The notes under the pieces were generated by a model. That model had not been told where the DNA came from, searched no databases, and saw only the letters and a program-made list of their open reading frames with translations. A DNA stretch of 6,573 nucleotides from JACKOD01 sp041591635 (lineage in GTDB: Bacteria > Pseudomonadota > Gammaproteobacteria > Pseudomonadales > Oleiphilaceae), in contig JBFHRO010000183.1 in assembly GCA_041591635.1 (NCBI GenBank), positions 1 through 6,573 on the forward strand, in the 5' to 3' direction. The position numbers were made by a program, and so were the translations under genes. Within the stretch, counting starts at the first letter, position 1; every line of letters starts with the position of its first letter. This document shows, piece by piece, positions 1-6,573 of this stretch.

Positions 1-1560
1 AACCTTCGAATAAACATCCTCAAAAAAGAAAATATCAAATTCAAAGGCGTCTTTATTGGCAGCATAAAACGCTTTTGCTGCGGCTAATGCGTGGGGTGAT
101 CCTGAAACAATGAGCCCGAAGAAAGCATAAATTCTTCTTTCCTCATCGGCATTACTGGAATTCATTATATCTTCCAGAAATACCTCACAGTGTGGATTGC
201 CTACAGCCGCAATAGTTATAAGAAATGAATCTGGCTGCTTACTTGTTTCGAACGTTCTTATCATATAGCCAAGGTCATCGACGCCGTACTGCTGAACGCG
301 TTTTTTCGATCCGGGAAGTGATGCTATCGCGTCTTTCAACGATGTTGCGTAGGACTCATCGCCAAGTATGTTCGAGAAATCTGATTCATTCGAAATTTTC
401 TCCCAGGTTTCACCATAGAAAATACTTTGCTCAATCGCCTCCTTTGCTTTTTCAATATCGCCAAGCAGTGCGAATGCACAGGCAAAATTATGATAATACA
501 GCCGATTGGCGCATTTATTATCAGGTGCGTAATAGTCATTCACAAACAAAGCCAGATCATCGTATTTTTTCAACGCACCAAAGGCATTGATTGCATTCGC
601 CAGCAAGTTACAGGCATACATGGAGCTTTTATTGATCAAATAGACGGCGGAAGATTTCACTATTTGAAGAACCCCCTGGTAATCACCTGACCTTAAATAG
701 GCCGGAAAAATGGCATCGAGAATTTCAAGATCACCCGGGTTCATGTCGAGCAGAAGTTTTGATACTTCAATACTGGCGCCATAGGCTGAGCATTTATACT
801 CGGCAATCATTAAGTATTTCAATTCGATCCATTTGCGGTTTGCGATAACGCTGTCTTTTCGTGAGACTATTTCATCAAACTTCCCTGCTTTATAAAGATC
901 GCCAACAGTTACCCAGCAGGTATCAAAATAATCTTGTTTAAATCCCTTACCGAACCTTTCTTCGGATTCATAATACAACTCTTTGTACTGATAACTTCCG
1001 TCTTCTGTCAAAATCATCAGCTCGCCATAGTCCAACGCTATGCTTGTTACGCTTTTATGGTCAAAATAAACAATACTCAGCGGGCCAGAAACAAAAACAA
1101 TCCAGCGACTTGAAAACATCATAACGCCGGCATTGGTTGTTGTTTTTACAAACACCTCCGATAAAATCTCACTCTGTTTAATGGCATGTTTTCTGGATGC
1201 CAGAGTAAAGGCATTGCTTGCCACCGCCATACCATTCCAATTGAACAGAATTAACTGATTATATTTACCTGCCGATTCTGACTCCAAAATCAGCTTCACA
1301 AGCAGTTCACACCAAAGCAACATTTTCCGTTCTGTAAGAAGCCCAAAATCATCGAGCCAATTATCATAAAAAAACGTTAAATCCGTTTTGTCATCTGTGC
1401 CATCGTTAATAATCACCTTTAATTGGCTGGTATCGCGTGACACCTTGAAAAAAACGAAAATTCTGCCCGATTCATCTGCGGCCTTTGCTTGCGAGCCGGA
1501 ATCCAGATTTTCATGCAGTGCTGCAGATACCTCATGGGCCAATTGTTTTAGTTTGTCCAT
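1..1560 (-). CDS. Unrecognised protein with a TPR-like repeat, C-terminus beyond the window
   Basis: The frame is open for 520 codons from the ATG at 1560-1558 to the window edge, so the stop codon lies outside. I do not recognise the whole protein. Residues about 353-410 resemble a TPR 'end-of-group' unit: a helical pair around HNFACAFALLGDIEKAKEAI, followed by a DFSNILGDESYATSL segment matching the usual 'D-LR-D-RF' tail. Helical repeats probably extend upstream from about residue 215 and downstream from 430 to 520 (HEAT-like in feel). Residues about 145-195 alternate short hydrophobic strands and turns, as in small PH-like beta domains; this is a weak inference. No signal peptide or membrane segment is evident, so it is probably a cytoplasmic scaffold or interaction protein. 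The start lies 5 bases after the stop of the DUF1963 gene, with AGGGA about 11 bases upstream, which suggests translational coupling. The DNA is much AT-richer than uvrD. The reading frame is secure; the function is unknown. Confidence 0.8.
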   Translation of the reverse strand, partial: MDKLKQLAHEVSAALHENLDSGSQAKAADESGRIFVFFKVSRDTSQLKVIINDGTDDKTDLTFFYDNWLDDFGLLTERKMLLWCELLVKLILESESAGKYNQLILFNWNGMAVASNAFTLASRKHAIKQSEILSEVFVKTTTNAGVMMFSSRWIVFVSGPLSIVYFDHKSVTSIALDYGELMILTEDGSYQYKELYYESEERFGKGFKQDYFDTCWVTVGDLYKAGKFDEIVSRKDSVIANRKWIELKYLMIAEYKCSAYGASIEVSKLLLDMNPGDLEILDAIFPAYLRSGDYQGVLQIVKSSAVYLINKSSMYACNLLANAINAFGALKKYDDLALFVNDYYAPDNKCANRLYYHNFACAFALLGDIEKAKEAIEQSIFYGETWEKISNESDFSNILGDESYATSLKDAIASLPGSKKRVQQYGVDDLGYMIRTFETSKQPDSFLITIAAVGNPHCEVFLEDIMNSSNADEERRIYAFFGLIVSGSPHALAAAKAFYAANKDAFEFDIFFFEDVYSKV

Positions 1561-1565
1561 CTTGA

Positions 1566-2390
1566 TCAGGTTCCCTGGTAATCGGTATGTAGTTTTCCGC
1601 ACTGGCTACATGCCATGATAATCCAATTGCCTTCCCAGATTTCGATTTGCAAAATTACCGTCAACGCGACTTTTTCGCAGCAACGCCATGCGTTTTGCAC
1701 CCAATAGGGATAGCCGCCAACTTTAATACCGCGATAATTCATTCGCTCCCAGGCATCAATAAATGGCAGCAATTCTTCATCTTCAGTAACGCCTTCAATG
1801 AGACATTTACTGATTCCCAATCTGAACCAATCGACATTGCCATCGCTTATCTCATTTAACCCCAGGTAGTCATCCTGCTCACTGATGATGAGCTGATGCG
1901 GTTTTAAGGGTGCGCCATAGCCTGTTGATACTGCGTCTTGAACTTCTGCTTCTGCCAGCCAGATAATCCGGTGTTCAGGCTCATCGTCGCCACAGCCATT
2001 GGGGCAAAAAAACACCTGCAAAACATCGTTACCGGCAGGGCACATCAAGGTTGGAAAATCTTTTTGGCGAAGTTGAAATTCCAGTCGCATTTCATCGCCA
2101 CAGTCGCAACAGCAGGGCCACTGAGATAGATTGGCTTTTGAATATAACGGGGTTCCACCGTATTTAGAGGTTCTCGGATCGTCCTGATCCTCTAGGTTAC
2201 CAATCTCTATTTTTGATGTTATGCGATACTCATTGATGCATTGATCCATGACCGATTGAATATAGTTAAGCCTGATTTCCTGGCGTTCAAATTCTTCGTT
2301 GGGTTTAAGATCTTTGGTGGCCAATAATCGCCAGGGATTGGTTCTGGGTGTCGAATGGTATTTCTTGTCAAACGTCCAGTTGTTGCTCAT
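1566..2390 (-). CDS. DUF1963 (YwqG-like) family protein with cysteine-rich metal-site candidates
   Basis: The 274-residue product fits the DUF1963/YwqG family, whose biochemical function is not established. Numbered from the start used here, the family-like features are GGTPL (78-82), the WPCCCDCGDEM block (91-101), GIKVGGYPYWVQ (221-232) and a C-terminal CSQCGKL (261-267). Cysteines at 93-95, 97, 117, 129, 133, 261 and 264 form CxC, CxxxC and CxxC pairs that could bind zinc. No membrane segment is present from this start, so the protein is probably cytoplasmic. An in-frame ATG at 2432 would add 14 residues, MAWIRVWLVIWMIY. I preferred 2390 because that extension is an odd hydrophobic, Trp-rich string and a GGA lies 8 bases before the 2390 ATG; the choice is not certain. 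The TGA stop is 5 bases before the next gene, so the two are probably one operon. DUF1963 genes often occur in accessory regions, and an immunity-type role is possible but unproven here. Confidence 0.85.
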   Translation of the reverse strand: MSNNWTFDKKYHSTPRTNPWRLLATKDLKPNEEFERQEIRLNYIQSVMDQCINEYRITSKIEIGNLEDQDDPRTSKYGGTPLYSKANLSQWPCCCDCGDEMRLEFQLRQKDFPTLMCPAGNDVLQVFFCPNGCGDDEPEHRIIWLAEAEVQDAVSTGYGAPLKPHQLIISEQDDYLGLNEISDGNVDWFRLGISKCLIEGVTEDEELLPFIDAWERMNYRGIKVGGYPYWVQNAWRCCEKVALTVILQIEIWEGNWIIMACSQCGKLHTDYQGT

Positions 2391-2485
2391 ATAAATCATC
2401 CAGATGACTAGCCAAACACGTATCCACGCCATGGCACTCTATTGATCGAAAATTCTTTGATGAATTACCCGGTATTCATCATGCC

Positions 2486-2510
2486 GGCTTCACTGCCTGA
2501 ATGTGAGGCC
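2486..2510. repeat. Imperfect inverted repeat downstream of uvrD
   Basis: GGCTTCAC (2486-2493) and GTGAGGCC (2503-2510) are inverted arms around a 9-base loop. In plus-strand RNA all eight pairs form, one of them G-U. In minus-strand RNA, the direction in which uvrD is read, one pair becomes a C-A mismatch. No T-run follows on either strand, so it is a poor intrinsic terminator. The rest of the 2433-2521 gap shows no gene or convincing promoter. Confidence 0.35.
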
Positions 2511-2521
2511 AAGCCCCAGTT

Positions 2522-4687
2522 TCAGCGCAGCTCCAGCTTCGCGTACGACAGCACCAGCCATTTGGAGCCTTCGGCATCGAAGTTTACCTGCACCCGGGTA
2601 TGGGCACCCTGGCCTTCGTAATTGGTCACTGTGCCTTCACCAAAGATACTGTGAAAGACCCGCTGCCCCAGCGTCAGGGCGACACCCTCCTGCTGCGGCG
2701 GCGGGGACATAAAGCCTCGCCCCCCCAGGGATACCGGTCGGGATACTGAATTGCGCAGGCGTACTTCGCGCATCAGTGACGAGGGTATTTCCCGAATAAA
2801 GGACGAGGGCGGGTGGTATTTGTCCTGCCCGTACAGGCGCCGGGTTTCGGCATAGGTCAGCACCAGCTTTTCCATGGCCCGGGTAATGCCGACGTAGCAC
2901 AGGCGCCGCTCTTCTTCGACCCGCCCCGGCTCTTCGGTTGCCATGGCATGAGGAAACAGCCCCTCTTCCATGCCCGCCAGAAACACCAACGGGAACTCCA
3001 GCCCCTTGGCGGCGTGCAGGGTCATGAGTTGCACGCAATCCTGCGGGCCTTCGGCCTGAGTGTCGCCAGCATCCAGCGCCGCCTGGGAAAGAAAATCGGC
3101 CAGCGGACTCAAGTGTGGCTCGGCCGCTTCATAATCACGGGTCGCGTTGACCAGTTCATGCAGGTTTTCGACACGCGACTGGCCCTTTTCACCCTTTTCG
3201 CTGCCGTGGTAGTCGAGCAATCCCGTGGTGTTCACGACCCGTTCCACCAGCAGATGCAGGGCGGTGCTCTCGGCGTCTTCGGCCAATCGCTCGATCAGAT
3301 CCAGAAATGCCTGCACCGCACCGGCCGCGCGGCCGCGCAACTGCCCCTGACCAAGGGCTTGTGTGGCGGCCGCCCACAGCGAAAGGGATTCGCCCCGTGC
3401 CAAGTCTCGCAGTTCGTTGAGGGTCTTGTTGCCAATACCGCGGGTGGGCACGTTGATCACCCGTTCCATGGCGGCGTCGTCGTGGCGATAAAACACCAGG
3501 AGTAAATAGGCGAGCGCGTTGCGGATCTCGAGGCGGTCGTAAAACCGCTGGCCGCCATAGACCCGGTACGGAATATCGCGGCGCACCAACGCCTCCTCCA
3601 GCACCCGCGATTGGGCATTGGAGCGGTAAAGTATCGCCACCTGGGCATAGGAACGCTGATCGCGAACCCAGTCATGCAAGGCGTCGGCAATGTAGTTGGC
3701 TTCATCCTGCTCGTTGAAGGCGGCGTACAGATCAATTGGCTCGCCCTCGTTACCCTCGGTCCACAGCGACTTGCCCAGGCGCCCGGTGTTACCGCTGATC
3801 AGGGCGTTGGCGGCCTCCAGAATGGTTTTGGTGGAGCGGTAATTGCGCTCCAGTCGCACCATTCTGGCGTTGGCAAAGTCGTGCTGAAACTGCTGGATGT
3901 TTTCGATTCTGGCGCCTCGCCAGCCATAAATGGACTGATCATCATCGCCTACCACCGTCAGGGGTACCTGCTGACCGGCCAGAACCCGCAACCAGGCGTA
4001 CTGAATCGTATTGGTATCCTGAAACTCATCGACCAGAATATGAGCAAACCTTTGCTGATAATGCGCCAGTACGGCCGGACGTGTTAACCAGAGTTCATGG
4101 GAGCGCAGCAGCAACTCGCCAAAGTCGACCATGCCCGAGCGCTGACATTGCGCTTCGTAACTTTGGTAGATGCGCTGCATGGTTTTGCTGTAGAGGTCAT
4201 AACCGGCATCTATGTGGTCGGCCCGCAATCCTTCGTCCTTGCGGCTGTTGATATAGTGCTGGGCCTGCCGTGCCGGCCACTTTTCCTCATCCAGCGCCAG
4301 ATCGCTTAACGCCCGCTTGATCACCCGCAACTGGTCATCCGAATCAATGATCTGGAAGTTTTCGGGCAACCCGGCTTCACGCCAGTGCGCCCGCAGCAGC
4401 CGGTGAGCCAAACCGTGAAAGGTGCCAAACCACATCCCCCGGGTGGGAAGCCCCAGCAGGGCTTCGATCCGGCCGCGCATCTCACGGGCCGCCTTGTTGG
4501 TGAAGGTCACGGCAACGATGGACGCCGGGTTGATTCGCTCGACCTGCATCAACCAGGCAATGCGGTGCACCAGCACCCGGGTTTTGCCGCTGCCCGCCCC
4601 CGCCAGCACCAGTAAGTTGGCATTCTCGGCCGCGACTGCTTCGCGCTGGCCATCGTTTAAACCCTCAAGGAGTTGAGAAACATCCAT
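2522..4687 (-). CDS. uvrD: DNA helicase II (UvrD), superfamily 1 3'-5' helicase
   Basis: UvrD is an ATP-driven 3'-5' DNA helicase. It removes the incised oligonucleotide and UvrC in nucleotide excision repair, unwinds nicked DNA in MutHLS-type mismatch repair, and strips RecA filaments. The 721 residues match the E. coli protein (720 aa) along their length, beginning MDVSQLLEGLN, which fixes the start. Visible motifs are the Q motif (LNDGQREAV, Gln14), Walker A GAGSGKT (30-36), motif Ia TFTNKAAREM (61-70), Walker B VDEFQDT (219-225), motif III GDDDQSIYGWRG (247-258), motif IV RLERNYRS (278-285), motif V QLMTLHAAKGLEFP (553-566) and motif VI EEERRLCYVGITRA (591-604). The C-terminal 49 residues (about 673-721, LGQRVFHSIFGEGTV onward) form the Tudor-like domain that contacts RNA polymerase in this family. 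All catalytic motifs are intact. The ribosome site is weak (GAAGA about 9 bases upstream). I found no CTG-N10-CAG LexA box upstream. Confidence 0.98.
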   Translation of the reverse strand: MDVSQLLEGLNDGQREAVAAENANLLVLAGAGSGKTRVLVHRIAWLMQVERINPASIVAVTFTNKAAREMRGRIEALLGLPTRGMWFGTFHGLAHRLLRAHWREAGLPENFQIIDSDDQLRVIKRALSDLALDEEKWPARQAQHYINSRKDEGLRADHIDAGYDLYSKTMQRIYQSYEAQCQRSGMVDFGELLLRSHELWLTRPAVLAHYQQRFAHILVDEFQDTNTIQYAWLRVLAGQQVPLTVVGDDDQSIYGWRGARIENIQQFQHDFANARMVRLERNYRSTKTILEAANALISGNTGRLGKSLWTEGNEGEPIDLYAAFNEQDEANYIADALHDWVRDQRSYAQVAILYRSNAQSRVLEEALVRRDIPYRVYGGQRFYDRLEIRNALAYLLLVFYRHDDAAMERVINVPTRGIGNKTLNELRDLARGESLSLWAAATQALGQGQLRGRAAGAVQAFLDLIERLAEDAESTALHLLVERVVNTTGLLDYHGSEKGEKGQSRVENLHELVNATRDYEAAEPHLSPLADFLSQAALDAGDTQAEGPQDCVQLMTLHAAKGLEFPLVFLAGMEEGLFPHAMATEEPGRVEEERRLCYVGITRAMEKLVLTYAETRRLYGQDKYHPPSSFIREIPSSLMREVRLRNSVSRPVSLGGRGFMSPPPQQEGVALTLGQRVFHSIFGEGTVTNYEGQGAHTRVQVNFDAEGSKWLVLSYAKLELR

Positions 4688-4723
4688 GGCATTGTCTTCG
4701 TGTTGTTAACCGGGCCCGGCAGA

Positions 4724-4755
4724 TTTGACCTACCTGCTCACAAAACCCGGTCAAA
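4724..4755. promoter_or_regulatory. Inverted repeat TTTGACC-N18-GGTCAAA, candidate operator
   Basis: Perfect 7-base arms at 4724-4730 and 4749-4755 are separated by 18 bases, 36 bases upstream of the uvrD start. Each arm contains TTGACC, which resembles a sigma-70 -35 hexamer, but no good -10 hexamer follows at 16-18 bases on either strand. A dyad-binding regulator site is therefore as likely as a promoter. The regulator is unknown. Confidence 0.3.
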
Positions 4756-4769
4756 ATTGGACATCAAGT

Positions 4770-4797
4770 TCATGTTAAACGCGACATGAGTTAACAT
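4770..4797. promoter_or_regulatory. Overlapping inverted repeats between uvrD and the GGDEF gene
   Basis: Two dyads share bases. ATGTTAA (4772-4778) pairs with TTAACAT (4791-4797) across 12 bases, and TCATGT (4770-4775) pairs with ACATGA (4784-4789) across 8 bases. A further GTTAAC lies at 4705-4710, nearer uvrD. The AT-rich dyads stand out in GC-rich surroundings and could be a regulator-binding region serving one or both divergent genes. I could not define a promoter with confidence. Confidence 0.3.
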
Positions 4798-4832
4798 TTG
4801 CCTCGCCCGACCTGTCACCCGCCGGCGCGCAC

Positions 4833-4848
4833 CGACCGGAAACGGTCG
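4833..4848. repeat. Short hairpin with GAAA tetraloop
   Basis: CGACCG (4833-4838), GAAA (4839-4842) and CGGTCG (4843-4848) form a perfect six-pair stem closed by a GNRA-type tetraloop when read as plus-strand RNA. It would lie in the 5' leader of the GGDEF gene if transcription starts upstream of it. No U-run follows, so it is not a typical terminator. A second, smaller repeat (GCCGG at 4899-4903, CCGGC at 4911-4915) lies just before the ribosome-binding region of the same gene. Confidence 0.35.
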
Positions 4849-4930
4849 TGATCTGGCCGCCCGGGCAAGCAAAGGCGCTCACCCGCACATTGAAACAAGC
4901 CGGATTACCGCCGGCGGGAAGTATACCAGC

Positions 4931-6573
4931 ATGCCTATCGTCGGGGACGACTCCTCCCCATCAATCGCCCACGTGGTCCCGGCAAAGGTCGTGGTGAAAA
5001 CACAGGGTAGCAAAAATCAACGTCACCTGTGGTATTTGATGCCGCTGGCCGCGGTGACGCTGCTGCTGGGGCTGCTATTGCATACCTTGTTGCATCTGTT
5101 GGCCACCCCCTACGCCGTTGGCCTGATCGGTGTCGTGCTGCTGGTGATGACAGTCGCGGGGTTCTGTGTGTACGCCCGCAAACGCGCCAAAAGCCATCGC
5201 CTCGCGGCCGAGAAGGAGGCCCTGATCGGTCACCTGCAGCACTCCAAGACCGAAGTGGAACACCTCTGCACCGAGTTGCAACGGGAAGTGACTCAGCGCA
5301 ACGCCGCCGAGCAGGCGCTGCGATTGCACAAGGGCGAGCTGGAGCAACTGGTTCAGGAGCGCACCCGCGATCTGCAGGAAGCCAATGCCCGCCTGAATCA
5401 GGAAATCCAGCTGCGCAAAAATATCAGCGATGCGCTCTTGAAAAGCCAAACCCGACTGGCCCAGGCGATTGAAGCCTCAAGCCTGGGTCTGTGGGATTGG
5501 GATCTGACCAACGGACACATCTACCAATCGCCGTTTCACGAGGCTTTCAGTGATCGCGAACTGAGTTCCGAAGCTTTCATCGCCCATCTCAAGTCGATCG
5601 TGCATCCCCAGGATTATGAACGCACCCGTCAGGCGCTGGCGGAGTACCTGCGCAGCCAGTCCAGCCTCTATCAGGTGCAGTACCGGGTAAGGGACTCGGC
5701 TCGCGGCTGGATCTGGATCGAAGACTGCGGCAAGGCCGTCAGGCTGGACAAAGGCAACAAGGTGCTGCGAATGCTGGGCACCCGGCGGGATATCTCGGCC
5801 GAAAAGCGCCACAACGAACAGTTGCAGCTGGCGAAATCGGTATTTGACTACGCCTCGGAGGGTATTCTGGTACTGGATGAAGGCTTCTGTGTTCTGTCTG
5901 CCAACCCGGCATGGGAAGCAATCACCGGCTACCCCGCACAGGAATTGACCGGCAAGACCCTGATCGATCTGAGCGGTATTCCCAAAAAACAGGAGGTGTT
6001 TGCCCACATCCGCGAGGCACTGGAAAAACACCACCATTGGGCTGGCGAGTTGCTGGAGCAACATCACAGTGGCCATTACTTACCGCTTTGGTTGCAAATC
6101 AATGCCATACGCGACGAGCGCAACGAGGTGCATTCCTACGTCGGCATAGTGACCGATCTCACGGCGCGCAAGGAAACCGACAAAAAACTTCAGTACCTGC
6201 TGAACTACGATGATCTGACGGGGCTGGCAAACCGCACCCTGTTCCACGACCGGCTGCATCATGCCCTTAGCCGGGCGCGGGAGGAAAACAGCGGCGTCAC
6301 CCTGATTCACATTAACATCGACCGCTTCAAGCAGGTGAACGATACCTTTGGCCACAAGGCGGCAGATCACCTGCTGACCCAGGTGGCCCATCGCCTCGAG
6401 CAATCGGCCCCTTTTGCCGACACCCTGGCCCGCCTGGGCAGCGACGAGTTTGCCCTGATCCTGCACGACGACAAGCTGCGGCCCGTGGACCACTTCGCCG
6501 CTGAATTGCTGCGTCAGCTGGGCATCCCCTTCCGGCTCGGCCAGCAGGAACTGCTGATTTCCTGCAGCATGGG
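4931..6573 (+). CDS. Membrane-anchored PAS-PAS-GGDEF signalling protein, C-terminus beyond the window
   Basis: The frame is open from ATG 4931 to the window edge (547 full codons). A basic N-terminus (about 1-33) leads into two membrane helices at about 34-57 and 61-81, with almost no loop between them, so there is no periplasmic sensor. A charged helical linker, probably coiled coil, spans about 88-172. PAS domain 1 is at about 173-290 (GLWDWDL, then a PAC segment ending GTRRDIS). PAS domain 2 is at about 298-412 (ANPAWEAITGYPAQEL, ending GIVTDLTARK). A GGDEF domain begins at about 421 (LLNYDDLTGLANRTLFHDRL). GGDEF domains make c-di-GMP, but here the signature is GSDEF (503-507), the usual first metal-binding Asp is Asn462, and the inhibitory-site Arg is Pro494. 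Activity is therefore doubtful. An EAL phosphodiesterase domain may follow outside the window, as is common for this layout. The ribosome site is weak (GGGAAG about 9 bases upstream). The gene is divergent from uvrD. Confidence 0.92.
   Translation, partial: MPIVGDDSSPSIAHVVPAKVVVKTQGSKNQRHLWYLMPLAAVTLLLGLLLHTLLHLLATPYAVGLIGVVLLVMTVAGFCVYARKRAKSHRLAAEKEALIGHLQHSKTEVEHLCTELQREVTQRNAAEQALRLHKGELEQLVQERTRDLQEANARLNQEIQLRKNISDALLKSQTRLAQAIEASSLGLWDWDLTNGHIYQSPFHEAFSDRELSSEAFIAHLKSIVHPQDYERTRQALAEYLRSQSSLYQVQYRVRDSARGWIWIEDCGKAVRLDKGNKVLRMLGTRRDISAEKRHNEQLQLAKSVFDYASEGILVLDEGFCVLSANPAWEAITGYPAQELTGKTLIDLSGIPKKQEVFAHIREALEKHHHWAGELLEQHHSGHYLPLWLQINAIRDERNEVHSYVGIVTDLTARKETDKKLQYLLNYDDLTGLANRTLFHDRLHHALSRAREENSGVTLIHINIDRFKQVNDTFGHKAADHLLTQVAHRLEQSAPFADTLARLGSDEFALILHDDKLRPVDHFAAELLRQLGIPFRLGQQELLISCSM

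Noticed and set aside
225..690. Plus-strand frames at 225-590 and 427-690, and the minus-strand frame at 336-539
   Set aside because: They overlap the uninterrupted 520-codon minus-strand frame, which has a coherent TPR-like sequence; the small frames have none.
2637..3038. Minus-strand 133-codon frame inside uvrD, considered as a frameshifted fragment
   Set aside because: The uvrD frame is intact with all motifs in order, so no frameshift needs explaining.
2813..4309. Long open frames on the plus strand (2813-3505, 3611-4087, 4097-4309)
   Set aside because: They lie antisense to uvrD, whose frame is conserved throughout. Their translations resemble no family and are expected from high GC content.
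4710..4719. CCGGGCCCGG palindrome just upstream of uvrD
   Set aside because: It has no loop, lies in GC-rich DNA and matches no site I know, so it is probably chance.
4922..4927. TATACC as a -10 box for the GGDEF gene
   Set aside because: It is only 3 bases before the start codon and no -35 element sits at the right distance.
5029..5472. Plus-strand 147-codon frame
   Set aside because: It is a shifted frame inside the GGDEF gene with Arg/Gly/Ala-rich composition and no domain.
5075..6493. Minus-strand open frames at 5075-5449, 5477-6076 and 6080-6493
   Set aside because: They are antisense to the PAS-PAS-GGDEF gene, which has recognisable domains in the plus frame.

Overview
The window looks like the chromosome of a gammaproteobacterium. 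The clearest evidence is the central gene, a full-length UvrD whose length (721 aa) and sequence run closely parallel to Escherichia coli UvrD from the first residue. The flanking c-di-GMP-type signalling gene is also typical of free-living, possibly marine, Gammaproteobacteria. The genus cannot be fixed from the sequence alone.

Layout. (1) Positions 1-2432, minus strand: a two-gene unit in AT-richer DNA. The upstream gene encodes a DUF1963/YwqG-family protein. The downstream gene starts 5 bases after its stop, encodes a protein with a TPR-like repeat, and runs off the left edge of the window. (2) Positions 2433-2521: a short gap with one imperfect inverted repeat. (3) Positions 2522-4687, minus strand: uvrD (DNA helicase II), GC-rich, all helicase motifs intact. 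(4) Positions 4688-4930: a 243-base divergent intergenic region carrying several inverted repeats and a small GAAA-loop hairpin. (5) Positions 4931-6573, plus strand: the start of a membrane-anchored PAS-PAS-GGDEF signalling protein that runs off the right edge. Its visible GGDEF domain has lost key catalytic residues.

How the parts relate. uvrD and the GGDEF gene are divergently transcribed from the 4688-4930 region and have no known functional link. The two left-hand genes lie downstream of uvrD on the same strand and appear translationally coupled. Their lower GC and unfamiliar content suggest a separately acquired accessory module beside a housekeeping gene. No RNA genes, CRISPR arrays, insertion sequences or phage genes were seen. 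No gap longer than 300 bases lacks a gene. Nothing here amounts to a proven new system. The best leads are the DUF1963/TPR pair and the degenerate GGDEF domain.
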